This document shows, piece after piece, positions 48,358-56,053 of a stretch of 64,000 bases of DNA (its first letter is position 1; the number at the start of each line of letters is the position of its first letter). Source of the stretch: Clostridia bacterium (GTDB lineage Bacteria > Bacillota > Clostridia > Oscillospirales > CAG-272); the NCBI GenBank assembly GCA_017397175.1, contig JAFQKA010000001.1, positions 72,266-136,265 of the forward strand. The letters run 5' to 3'. The position numbers and the translations under genes were made by a program. The notes beneath the pieces were generated by a model. It ran no database searches. It had not been told where the DNA came from and saw only the letters and a program-made list of their open reading frames with translations.

Positions 48358-49266
48358 ATGGTAAAAATAGCATTTCCGAATATCGGAATCAAAGAGTTTA
48401 TCCTTGACCCCGTGGCGTTTTCTCTTTTCGGGCTTGAGGTGAGATGGTACGGTCTGGTTATCGTAACGGGTATGATCGCGGCGTTTTTCTACGCCCGCTA
48501 CCGCGCCCACATGGAGGGTATGGACGACGACACCCTGCTTGATTACTTTCTTTTTGCGGTGATCTCGGGTGTTATCGGCGCAAGATTTTACTACGTTATC
48601 ACCTCTCTTGACCAGTACGACAGCATAGGCGAGATGTTCGCCATCTGGAATGGTGGACTTGGAATTTACGGCGGTATCATTTTCGGTGCTGCTGCGGTCA
48701 TCGGCGTCAGCCTGTACAAAAAGATACCTTTTATGCGCGCACTTGATATGGCGTCGTTGCCTGTAATGATAGGACAGACCGTGGGCAGATGGGGTAATTT
48801 CTTCAACGGCGAGGCGTTTGGTCACGTGGATAAATTCGAATTTTTCGGACTTGTGGCAAAGACTCCGGGTGCAGAAAAGCTCCCTTGGATAATGCAGGTC
48901 AACTCCTATGCCTCGGATTATGATACGCTGCTCGTTCACCCGACCTTTCTTTACGAGTCGGTGTGGAATCTTATTGGATTTGTGATCATCAATGCTCTTT
49001 ACAAGAAGAAAAAGTTTGACGGTCAGGTCATGTTTATGTATATCGGCTGGTATGGGCTTGGACGAATGTTCATTGAGGCCCTGCGCGCGGACAGTCTGCG
49101 CGTGGGCGGCGTCAAGATCTCACAGCTTGTGGGACTTCTGGCGTTCCTGGCATCGGCGGTTGCACTGACCTATATGCTCATAAAAAAGAAAAACGCTCCC
49201 CCAATACTTGAGGGCAGAGCGGCAAAAGCAACATCGGAGGAAGAAAAAAATGGCACAGATAATTGA
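48358..49266 (+). CDS. lgt: Prolipoprotein diacylglyceryl transferase
   Basis: An integral membrane enzyme of 302 residues that links diacylglycerol to the lipobox cysteine of prelipoproteins, for example the BNR protein at 10875. Seven helices fit the hydrophobic profile. The catalytic block is GQTVGRWGNFFNGEAFG, with upstream RWYGLVIVTGM and the later YIGWYGLGRMFIEALR. AAGGAGG precedes the ATG at 48358. Its end overlaps folD by 17 bp, an unusual amount for genes of unrelated function. Confidence 0.96.
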   Translation: MVKIAFPNIGIKEFILDPVAFSLFGLEVRWYGLVIVTGMIAAFFYARYRAHMEGMDDDTLLDYFLFAVISGVIGARFYYVITSLDQYDSIGEMFAIWNGGLGIYGGIIFGAAAVIGVSLYKKIPFMRALDMASLPVMIGQTVGRWGNFFNGEAFGHVDKFEFFGLVAKTPGAEKLPWIMQVNSYASDYDTLLVHPTFLYESVWNLIGFVIINALYKKKKFDGQVMFMYIGWYGLGRMFIEALRADSLRVGGVKISQLVGLLAFLASAVALTYMLIKKKNAPPILEGRAAKATSEEEKNGTDN

Positions 49267-50116
49267 CGGAAAGGCTATATCCGCAAAAATAAGGGAGGAG
49301 ATCAAGGAGGAGACTGCGCGATTTGTCGCACAGCGGGGATACGCTCCCGGTCTGGCGGTCATCATCGTTGGCGAGGACCCCGCCTCTACCGTTTACGTTC
49401 GGAACAAGGGACGTGCGTGTGAGGAAGTCGGATTTTATTCCGAAATTCACCGCTTGCCCGAAAATACTCAGCAATCCGAGCTTGAAGAGCTTATTGACCG
49501 CCTAAATGGAGATGACAAGATCCACGGAATTTTAGTTCAGCTTCCTCTGCCAAAGCACTTGGACGAGAGTGCCGTTCTGCTCAAAATTGATCCCGCAAAG
49601 GACGTGGACGGCTTCTACCCCTTTAACGTGGGACGCATTATGATCGGCGATTTTGACATTGCTCCCTGCACACCTTACGGCGTTATGGAGCTTCTTCGTT
49701 ACAGCGGGATCGAGACCCGCGGCAAGCATTGCGTTATCGTGGGAAGAAGCAATATCGTGGGCAAGCCCCAGGCTATGCTCATGCTCAAAGCGGACGCAAC
49801 GGTTACGGTCTGCCATTCAAAAACTCAGAATTTGGCAGAGATCTGCCGTACGGCGGACATTCTCGTTGCCGCTATCGGCAAGGCTGATTTCATCGGAGCA
49901 GATTACGTAAAAGAAGGCGCCGTTGTAGTTGACGTGGGAATCAACCGGAAGGCTGACGGTAAGCTGACGGGCGACGTGAATTTTGCTCAGGTCGAGCCTA
50001 AAGCTTCTTTCATAACTCCCGTTCCCGGCGGTGTAGGCCCCATGACGATTACGATTCTCATGAAGAATACGCTGAAAGCTGCAGAGGTGGCGGGGGATGC
50101 GCTTGGGGCTTTTTGA
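49250..50116 (+). CDS. folD: Bifunctional methylenetetrahydrofolate dehydrogenase/cyclohydrolase
   Basis: A folate C1 enzyme of 288 residues. It has the substrate lysine region (ASTVYVRNKGRACEEVG), the GILVQLPLPKHL block, the NADP-binding IVGRSNIVGKP, and the signature TPVPGGVGPMTITIL. The ATG at 49250 has CGGAGG 9 bp upstream. The last two codons and the stop lie in a 39-bp dispersed repeat, so the real C-terminus may have been altered by it: the ending GAF is set by repeat sequence. Confidence 0.96.
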   Translation: MAQIIDGKAISAKIREEIKEETARFVAQRGYAPGLAVIIVGEDPASTVYVRNKGRACEEVGFYSEIHRLPENTQQSELEELIDRLNGDDKIHGILVQLPLPKHLDESAVLLKIDPAKDVDGFYPFNVGRIMIGDFDIAPCTPYGVMELLRYSGIETRGKHCVIVGRSNIVGKPQAMLMLKADATVTVCHSKTQNLAEICRTADILVAAIGKADFIGADYVKEGAVVVDVGINRKADGKLTGDVNFAQVEPKASFITPVPGGVGPMTITILMKNTLKAAEVAGDALGAF

Positions 50117-50147
50117 AAAAAGCCCCAAACCCCAAAAACTTTTAAAA
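50109..50147 (-). repeat. 39-bp dispersed repeat, copy 2
   Basis: The same element as at 19764-19802, inverted, with one mismatch. The adjoining sequence forms a GGGGCTTTTT / AAAAAGCCCC hairpin over the folD stop codon at 50114-50116. Confidence 0.8.
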
Positions 50148-50181
50148 AAGGGAATAGACAGACGGATTACTCCAATAAACG

Positions 50182-50214
50182 TAAAAACGACGGCTGAACA
50201 CCGTCGTTTTTTGT
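50182..50214 (+). terminator. Bidirectional terminator after folD
   Basis: AAAAACGACGG and CCGTCGTTTTTT pair around a 7-nt loop. It lies between convergent folD and the small helical protein gene and can serve both. Confidence 0.9.
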
Positions 50215-50486
50215 TATTCTGTTTTCAGTTCTTTAAGCTTTTTAATAATGGCTTTCTGCGCGTCGATCTCGTCGATCTGTTCGGCTATGCTCTGGGGAAC
50301 GCTTTCGGCGTCTTTAAAATAGTCAAGGCACAGTCTGCCAAGCTCTGCCATGTCGCATTTCAGCTTTGATTCTTCAACCTTGATCTTCACGGCGGTGGCG
50401 GCGCTGTCGGTCAGCTTTGCCACGCCCTCGGCTGCCTTTTTTGCCATTCGCCCCGCGGTTTTTGCGCAATCATCGAATTTTGACAT
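50214..50486 (-). CDS. Small helical protein of unknown function
   Basis: A 90-residue, probably cytosolic protein that reads as three or four helices (from MSKFDDCAKTAGRMAKKAAE to the charged end KAIIKKLKELKTE). There is no membrane segment or signal. I do not recognise the family firmly. The start at 50486 has GGAAGGA about 13 bp upstream. An ATG at 50498 is so close to the site that it is less likely, but the N-terminus is uncertain by four residues. Codon use is like its neighbours, so it looks real. Confidence 0.65.
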   Translation of the reverse strand: MSKFDDCAKTAGRMAKKAAEGVAKLTDSAATAVKIKVEESKLKCDMAELGRLCLDYFKDAESVPQSIAEQIDEIDAQKAIIKKLKELKTE

Positions 50487-50644
50487 ATTTGTCACCATTC
50501 CTTCCGTTCTGTTTTTCGGTGTTATTTTTTGCTTTTCTGTTTTAATTATACCGCCTTCAAAGAGAAAAGTAAACACCAAAAAGAATAAAATTTCAAATTA
50601 GGGGTAAAATTTCAGTAAAATCTAATGGCGGAGGCGGAAAAAAT

Positions 50645-51088
50645 ATGAACATGGACAGGGAAACATACAAAAAATACGCGAAAGGTCACGCACCTAAATC
50701 TCCCGTTGTAAAAAATTGCGTCAAGGCTTTTCTTTTTGGCGGCGGGATCTGTGCGTTTGCTCAGCTTTTGACCAATCTTTACAGTGTTTGGGGACTGAAC
50801 GATGAGGATTCGGGACTTCTTGCTTCGGTGACGCTTGTATTCTTGGCAGCGCTTTTGACGGGAATCGGGGTTTTCGACAGGATCGCCAAGCACGCGGGCG
50901 CGGGAACGCTCGTTCCCATTACGGGATTTGCAAATTCGGTAGTGTCCCCTGCCATTGACACAAAGGCCGAGGGACTGGTGCTGGGGGTTGGTGCGAAGAT
51001 ATTTACCGTCGCGGGCCCCGTTCTGCTTTACGCAACCCTTGCAGGGACACCCTATGGGGTCATTTATTGGGTTTGCAAGATAATATAA
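50645..51088 (+). CDS. spoVAC: Stage V sporulation protein AC (SpoVAC) homologue
   Basis: A membrane protein of 147 residues that matches the SpoVAC family of the dipicolinic-acid channel in forespore and spore membranes. Family blocks are KGHAPKSPVVKNCVKAFLFGGG, ITGFANSVVSPAIDTKAEG (about 103-121) and GVGAKIFTVAGPVL. Four membrane helices fit. spoVAD and spoVAE, usually next in the operon, are absent; a terminator follows at once. It is therefore a solitary copy or part of a split set. GGAGG precedes the ATG. Confidence 0.87.
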   Translation: MNMDRETYKKYAKGHAPKSPVVKNCVKAFLFGGGICAFAQLLTNLYSVWGLNDEDSGLLASVTLVFLAALLTGIGVFDRIAKHAGAGTLVPITGFANSVVSPAIDTKAEGLVLGVGAKIFTVAGPVLLYATLAGTPYGVIYWVCKII

Positions 51089-51090
51089 AG

Positions 51091-51129
51091 AAAAATCACT
51101 TGACGGTAGATTCCGCCAAGTGATTTTTT
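51091..51129 (+). terminator. Terminator after spoVAC
   Basis: AAAATCACTTGACGG and CCGCCAAGTGATTTTTT pair with one mismatch around a short loop. Confidence 0.9.
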
Positions 51130-51130
51130 G

Positions 51131-51301
51131 TTATCTTTTGCCCGTTTTTATTTCTCCGTGCTTTGCTTCGTAGGATTCGATGAGATCGCGGATAAGCACA
51201 AGTATCTGGCTGTTAGCACTTCTGCCCTCATAGTCTGCAACAACGTGCAATTTGTCAAGCATTTCCTCGTCAATTCTTATAGATAAACTTTTTGTAGCCA
51301 T
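51131..51301 (-). CDS. Ribbon-helix-helix (Arc-like) DNA-binding protein
   Basis: A 56-residue protein. The start KSLSIRIDEEMLDKL is the ribbon strand and first helix; EGRSANSQILVLIRDLIESY is the second helix with the turn. This is the Arc/CopG type of dimeric DNA-binding fold, common in plasmid, phage and toxin-antitoxin regulators. It is divergent from the SLOG gene across about 110 bp that hold the promoters. An ATAAACCTC stretch on the minus strand gives its ribosome site (GAGGTTTAT before the ATG). It probably binds the shared upstream region. Confidence 0.82.
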   Translation of the reverse strand: MATKSLSIRIDEEMLDKLHVVADYEGRSANSQILVLIRDLIESYEAKHGEIKTGKR

Positions 51302-51409
51302 ATAAACCTCATTTTGATCTTATTTTATGTTTACTTTACTCTCATTTTGTGTTAAAATGTTGTATATAAACATACAATATATTCAAAATAAGTTTATTAT
51401 GAGGTGAAA
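51302..51409. promoter_or_regulatory. AT-rich divergent control region for RHH and SLOG genes
   Basis: For the plus strand, TTTACT (51330) and TAAAAT (51353) have a 17-bp spacer. The region is much richer in A and T than its surroundings and has repeated ATTTTG/CAAAAT and TATAAAC words on both strands, which could be operator sites for the small RHH protein. GAGG at 51401 is the SLOG ribosome site. Confidence 0.6.
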
Positions 51410-51742
51410 ATGAAAGTGGCTGTTGTGGGATCAAGAAGTTTGAGCGATGTAAAAATTGACGAATATATTCCTGAAAATACAGAAGAAATTGTGAGCGGCG
51501 GTGCTGTTGGAGTAGATAATTGTGCGGCAGAATATGCAAGACGTCGTGGAATAAGACTTACTGTATTTCTACCTCAATATGAAAGCTATGGTCGCGCTGC
51601 GCCAATCGTGAGAAATAGACAAATAGTAGATTACTCTGACAAAATTATTATTTTTTGGGATGGCAAATCAAAAGGGACACTCTCCGTTATTAAATACGCG
51701 CAGAAAAGCGGTAAACCCTTTGAGATTATATATCGAGAATGA
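51410..51742 (+). CDS. SLOG-fold (YspA/DUF2493-like) nucleotide-binding protein
   Basis: A 110-residue protein with a Rossmann-like SLOG fold. Markers are VAVVGSRSLSD at the start, IVSGGAVGVDNCAAEYA (about 29-45), and IVDYSDKIIIFWDGKSKGT. SLOG domains bind nucleotide or ADP-ribose derivatives and occur in DprA, LOG cytokinin enzymes and several phage defence or signalling systems; the role here is unknown. Codons are AT-rich (many AGA, ATA and TTA) compared with the neighbours, a sign of transfer. Its stop is one base from the convergent nth stop. The ATG at 51410 fits the GAGG site better than GTG at 51404. Confidence 0.82.
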   Translation: MKVAVVGSRSLSDVKIDEYIPENTEEIVSGGAVGVDNCAAEYARRRGIRLTVFLPQYESYGRAAPIVRNRQIVDYSDKIIIFWDGKSKGTLSVIKYAQKSGKPFEIIYRE

Positions 51743-51743
51743 A

Positions 51744-52403
51744 TTATTTCTTTCTTTTTATGTAGCTGTCGCAAAGCTCCGATATTGGGCAATCGGTACA
51801 GCGCGGCGAGCGCGCCATGCAGTATTCGCGGCCGAACATGACGATGCGGTGGCAGAAATCACTCTGCTCCGACGGTTCGATTATGGGAACCAGCGTTTTT
51901 TCTACCTTTACGGGGTCCTTGAGCGTTTCGGGGTAAAAGCCCAGACGTCCGCAAATGCGAATACAATGGGTGTCCGCCACGATGGCGGGCATTTTATATA
52001 TGTCCCCCAGGAGCAGATTTGCGATCTTTCTGCCCACCCCGGGGAATTTCAGCAGCTCGTCCATGTCTGCGGGAATAACCCCGCCGTAGTCTTCGACGAG
52101 CATTTTACAGGCAGCTTTTATGCTCTCTGCCTTGGTGCGGTAAAGTCCGCAGGGGCGCACGATCCGCTCAATCTCGCTAAGGTCGCCCTCTGCCATTGCC
52201 TGCGCGGTGGGAAATACATCAAAAAGCTCACGGCAGACGATGTTCACCCGCGCGTCGGTGCATTGGGCCGACAGCCTGCCCATTACCAGTAACTTCCATG
52301 GCTCCCCCTCGTATTCGAGGGCGCATTCCGATGCGGGATATATTTTCTTTAAGGCGGCGACGATCTCCGCGCCTCTTTGTTTTTTCTCTTTTATACTTCT
52401 CAT
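51744..52403 (-). CDS. nth: Endonuclease III
   Basis: A base-excision-repair glycosylase/AP lyase of 219 residues acting on oxidised pyrimidines. The helix-hairpin-helix is LKFPGVGRKIANLLLGD, with the catalytic lysine in GRKIA and the catalytic aspartate in VADTHCIRICGRLG. The 4Fe-4S loop is C-x6-C-x2-C-x5-C (CMARSPRCTDCPISELC). The ATG at 52403 has GGAG 5 bp upstream; a TTG six codons earlier is not needed. It is convergent with the SLOG gene with one base between stops and no terminator visible there. Confidence 0.96.
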   Translation of the reverse strand: MRSIKEKKQRGAEIVAALKKIYPASECALEYEGEPWKLLVMGRLSAQCTDARVNIVCRELFDVFPTAQAMAEGDLSEIERIVRPCGLYRTKAESIKAACKMLVEDYGGVIPADMDELLKFPGVGRKIANLLLGDIYKMPAIVADTHCIRICGRLGFYPETLKDPVKVEKTLVPIIEPSEQSDFCHRIVMFGREYCMARSPRCTDCPISELCDSYIKRKK

Positions 52404-52575
52404 CTTTTCTCCAAAATCCAAGAAAAAGGCGATTTTTTTAAAATATTTTCGGGTAAGCCCTTTTCAAACAGATAAAAATGTATTATAATATATAATAAGG
52501 CTTATTATAGCTTGCAATATTATTATACTACGCAAGCGAGAAAAAAGCAATATAAAAATTCCGGAGGAAAGGTTT

Positions 52576-52914
52576 ATGAAACAGAAATATACGATAAACA
52601 TAGCGGGAACGGAAATGAACGTTATTACCGACGAGGCACCGGAATTTGTTGAAGAGGTAGTGGGCATTCTTGACCGAAAGATGCGCGAGATAAACGTAAC
52701 GTCCCGCCGTTGCTCAAAGACGGAGGCCGCGTTTTTGTGTGCGCTTGATTACTGCTCGGACAAGGTGAGACTTCAGAGAAAGAACCGTACATACGATGCG
52801 GAGATAGCACTGAAAAACGCACAGCTCAACCGCCTTGCCGCAGAAAACGAAAAGCAGAAGGCAGAGATCGAGCGTTTGCGTGAGGAAATTTCACGTCTGC
52901 GGGGCAGAAGATGA
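52576..52914 (+). CDS. zapA: Cell division protein ZapA
   Basis: A 112-residue FtsZ-associated protein. The N-terminal globular part (YTINIAGTEMNVITDE) leads into a coiled coil (about 70-112, NAQLNRLAAENEKQKAEIER). This head plus coil is the ZapA plan. It overlaps the U32 gene by 4 bp and begins a run of growth and shape genes. GGAGGAAAGG precedes the ATG. An AT-rich TATAAT-like element near 52488-52497 may be the promoter. Confidence 0.92.
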   Translation: MKQKYTINIAGTEMNVITDEAPEFVEEVVGILDRKMREINVTSRRCSKTEAAFLCALDYCSDKVRLQRKNRTYDAEIALKNAQLNRLAAENEKQKAEIERLREEISRLRGRR

Positions 52915-54935
52915 AGATAGCAAAAGGAAAATTACCCGAGCTGCTCTCTCCCGCAGGGTCGCTGAAGGCATTGATGGCCGCCATTGACGGCGGTGCCGAC
53001 GCGGTTTATTTCGGAGCACCCGATTTCAATGCCCGAATACGCGCGCAGAATTTTTCGGACGGCGAGCTTGAGGAGGCTTTCAGGCTTTGCCACGCCTACG
53101 GGGTAAAGGCTTACGTTACTCTGAATACCCTGGTGCTTGACCGCGAGGCTGAGAACTTTGTCCGCACAGCGGAGAAGATCTACCGCATGGGCGCGGATGC
53201 GGCTATTGTTGCCGATCTTGGCGGCGCGGCGTATTTGAAAAAATACCTGCCCGAGCTTGAGCTTCATGCCAGCACTCAGATGTCCTGCCACAGCGCGGCG
53301 GGAGCTGTCGAGCTTGCAAAACTCGGCTTTTCAAGGGTGGTTTGCGCCCGTGAGTTGTCGTATGAAAATATTTGCTCCATAACAGAAAATTCGCCCGTTG
53401 AAATAGAAATGTTCGTCCACGGTGCTCTTTGCGTTTCCCATTCGGGTCAGTGCCTTTTCAGCTCGCTTGTGGGCGGTCGAAGCGGCAACCGAGGGGAATG
53501 TGCTCAGCCTTGCAGACTGCCTTTTTCGGTGGACGGCAAGGAAAAGTATCCCCTGAGCTTAAAGGATCTGTGCCTGGCACCGTATATTCCGCAGATAATT
53601 GACAGCGGAGTTGCGTCCCTTAAAATCGAGGGCAGAATGAAGTCCCCCGAGTACGTGCGGGCGGTGACTTCCGTTTACCGCAGGCTCCTTGACGAGGGCA
53701 GAGGTGCGTACGAGGGTGAGATGGAATACCTTGCATCTGTTTTTTCAAGAGACGGATTTACCGACGGGTATTTCAAATCGAATATTTCGAGCAGAATGTT
53801 GGGTGTCCGCCGAGAGGAAAACAAGGAGGACAGTCGGCTTCTGACATCCTTTGATAAGATCACGAGGAAAATTCCTTTGGACATGACCGCGTCTTTTGAA
53901 GCGGGCAAGCCCTGCTCCCTTACGCTGATATGCGGCGATCGGACGGTCAAGGTCACAGGACAAGTCCCTGAAAAAGCACTGAACGCGCCGTTGTCTCGTG
54001 AAGCTATCGAAAAAAATCTTACAAAGCTGGGCAACACGCCCTTTGAAGCGAGAAATGTTGACGTTTTGCTTGAAGGCGAGATAATGCTTCCTCTGTCAAA
54101 GGTCAACGAGCTTCGTCGGAGTGCGGTGGATGAGCTGATAGGCTCACATGAAAGGGAAGAGACGAAAATTGATTTTGTATTTTCGGACAAGCCGGCACAG
54201 CAAAGGCAAAAACGCAGTGCGAGATTTTTGTCCGCGGCGCAGGTCACGAAATCCGCACTTGAATATTTCGACGAAATTTTTCTTCCTGCTGTCGGCTTTG
54301 AAATGCCCGACGGCGGCGAAGGCAAGGTGGGAGTGATAATTGGCGCGGTCGTCACCGACACGGAGCGTGAGGCGGTGGCGCAAATGATAAAAATTGCCGC
54401 GCAAAAGGGCGCGAAATTTGCTCTTGTGGGCAATTTGGGACATCTTGAGTTGGCAAAAGAGTGCGGACTTGAGGTGCGCGGTGACTTCCGTCTCAACGTA
54501 TTCAACGGCGCGGCGGCAAAAGAGCTTGAGGCCATGGGAATAAATGAATTTATTTCTTCTCCCGAGCTTACCTTGGCGCAAACGCGGGACATCGGCGGCA
54601 CAGCAGTGGTCTACGGACGTATTCCCTTGATGACGGTGGAAAAATGCGTTATACGCGAGGTGGCGGACTGCAACGCCTGCGCGGCAGGCAAGGCAACCCT
54701 GACCGACAGAAAGGGTATAAAATTCCCTGTTTTCCGCGAGGCGGAGCACAGAAACGTTATTTACAATTCCTTCCCCACCTATATGGCGGACAGGGAAGAT
54801 GAGCTGACAAAAAACAGGATTTTCAGCCGTCACTTTATTTTCTCGGACGAAACGCCCTCTCAGGTGGACGGCGTTATCCGACGCTACATGGAAAAAACAC
54901 CGCCCGCAGACAGTCGGGTGAGAAGAATTAAATGA
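52911..54935 (+). CDS. U32-family protein with DUF3656 (RlhA-like)
   Basis: A protein of 674 residues. The N-terminal U32 barrel has LLSPAGSLKALMAAIDGGAD, the signature region SHSGQCLFSSLVGGRSGNRG, and cysteines in ECAQPCRLPF that can hold an iron-sulfur cluster. A DUF3656 domain follows (about 370-450) and a C-terminal part with CNACAAGKATLTDR. RlhA of E. coli, which hydroxylates C2501 of 23S rRNA, has the same plan, so an rRNA hydroxylation role is more likely than proteolysis; this is family inference. It overlaps zapA by 4 bp; the pairing is common in Clostridia. Confidence 0.9.
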   Translation: MKIAKGKLPELLSPAGSLKALMAAIDGGADAVYFGAPDFNARIRAQNFSDGELEEAFRLCHAYGVKAYVTLNTLVLDREAENFVRTAEKIYRMGADAAIVADLGGAAYLKKYLPELELHASTQMSCHSAAGAVELAKLGFSRVVCARELSYENICSITENSPVEIEMFVHGALCVSHSGQCLFSSLVGGRSGNRGECAQPCRLPFSVDGKEKYPLSLKDLCLAPYIPQIIDSGVASLKIEGRMKSPEYVRAVTSVYRRLLDEGRGAYEGEMEYLASVFSRDGFTDGYFKSNISSRMLGVRREENKEDSRLLTSFDKITRKIPLDMTASFEAGKPCSLTLICGDRTVKVTGQVPEKALNAPLSREAIEKNLTKLGNTPFEARNVDVLLEGEIMLPLSKVNELRRSAVDELIGSHEREETKIDFVFSDKPAQQRQKRSARFLSAAQVTKSALEYFDEIFLPAVGFEMPDGGEGKVGVIIGAVVTDTEREAVAQMIKIAAQKGAKFALVGNLGHLELAKECGLEVRGDFRLNVFNGAAAKELEAMGINEFISSPELTLAQTRDIGGTAVVYGRIPLMTVEKCVIREVADCNACAAGKATLTDRKGIKFPVFREAEHRNVIYNSFPTYMADREDELTKNRIFSRHFIFSDETPSQVDGVIRRYMEKTPPADSRVRRIK

Positions 54936-54946
54936 GGATCTGAAAA

Positions 54947-55399
54947 ATGGAAAAAATCAACGTAAAAATAAAGCTGAGCCGAGGAATGACCCTCCCAAAG
55001 TATGCAACAAGCGGCTCTGCGGCACTTGATCTTTGTGCCGCTATTGACGAGGGTACGACTTTGATCATTCACCCCGGTGAGACGGTCTCCGTGCCTACGG
55101 GAATCTCCATTTCCCCGCAGGACAGCGGAGTTGTTGCCGTAGTTGCCGCCAGAAGCGGTCTTGGTATTAAGAAGGGGATAAGTCTCGGCAACGGCATCGG
55201 AGTTATTGACAGCGATTATCGCGGAGAGATATCGGTTGGGCTTTACAACAGAAGCGCGCAGGATTTTACCGTAGAGCGCGGCGACAGGATCGCACAGCTT
55301 ATGTTTATGCCGGTCTTTGCGGCTGAGCTTATGGAGTGCGACGAGCTTGACGAGACCGAGCGCGGCGCAGGTGGCTTTGGGTCAACGGGTATCAAATGA
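54947..55399 (+). CDS. dut: dUTP diphosphatase
   Basis: A trimeric dUTPase of 150 residues that keeps uracil out of DNA and supplies dUMP. The five family motifs can be followed: SGSAALDLCAA, VAARSGLGIKKGISLGNGIG with the catalytic region VIDSDYRGEI, GDRIAQLMF, and the flexible end GAGGFGSTG. It overlaps maf by 4 bp. A GAGGATCTG stretch is before the ATG. Confidence 0.96.
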   Translation: MEKINVKIKLSRGMTLPKYATSGSAALDLCAAIDEGTTLIIHPGETVSVPTGISISPQDSGVVAVVAARSGLGIKKGISLGNGIGVIDSDYRGEISVGLYNRSAQDFTVERGDRIAQLMFMPVFAAELMECDELDETERGAGGFGSTGIK

Positions 55400-56001
55400 T
55401 GAGAATAGTGTTGGCGTCAAAATCTCCTCGGAGAAAAGAAATTTTGGCTTCTTTGGGACTTGATTTTGAGATAAGGGTCAGCGAGTGCGAGGAAAAGGTG
55501 GAGGATGGGCTGACGCCCGGGCAGGTGGTGATGTCAATTGCTGCCCAAAAGGGACGCGCGGTGTCTCAAACTCTGCGAGAGCAAGGAGAAGATCTTTCGG
55601 ATACGCTCATAATTGCTTGCGATACGGTAGTGGCTTGCGCGGGTGAAATTTTGGGTAAACCCTGTGACCGCGAGGACACTCTCAGAATGCTCCGTCTGCT
55701 TTCGGGTAGAGATCACAGCGTGCTCAGCGGTCTTTACGTAGAGTACGAAGGCAAGACCGCAGGCGCTTTTGAGGAAACGTTCGTGTGCTTCTCACCTTTA
55801 TCCGAAAAGGAGATAGAATGGTATGCCGACAGCGGCGAGCCGGACGACAAGGCAGGAGCTTACGCAATACAAGGATACGCTTCAATGTGGGTAGAGAAGA
55901 TAGACGGCTGTTATTTCAACGTGGTGGGTCTGCCTACCTCAAAGCTCTGCCGACTGCTCAAGGCCGCATTTGGCATTGACGTGACAGATCTGATAAAATA
56001 A
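55396..56001 (+). CDS. maf: Maf-family nucleoside triphosphate pyrophosphatase
   Basis: A 201-residue enzyme that cleaves non-standard or pyrimidine NTPs to the monophosphate. The start MRIVLASKSPRRKEILAS and the catalytic aspartate in IIACDTVVACAGEILGKP are the family marks, with the GYASMWVEKIDGCYFNVVGLP ending that distinguishes Maf proteins. Two ATG codons are adjacent at the start, the first overlapping dut. maf beside mreB is a widely conserved arrangement. Confidence 0.95.
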   Translation: MMRIVLASKSPRRKEILASLGLDFEIRVSECEEKVEDGLTPGQVVMSIAAQKGRAVSQTLREQGEDLSDTLIIACDTVVACAGEILGKPCDREDTLRMLRLLSGRDHSVLSGLYVEYEGKTAGAFEETFVCFSPLSEKEIEWYADSGEPDDKAGAYAIQGYASMWVEKIDGCYFNVVGLPTSKLCRLLKAAFGIDVTDLIK

Positions 56002-56017
56002 AATTCCAGGAAGGAAG

Positions 56018-56038
56018 CCTGTCGGTGGCACCGACAGG
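56018..56038 (+). other. Hairpin between maf and mreB
   Basis: CCTGTCGGT and ACCGACAGG form a perfect 9-bp stem around a 3-nt loop. No T-run follows, so it is not a standard terminator. It ends 15 bp before the mreB start, close to its ribosome site, and could act on mRNA processing or translation. Confidence 0.7.
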
Positions 56039-56053
56039 GCAGGAAATTACATA

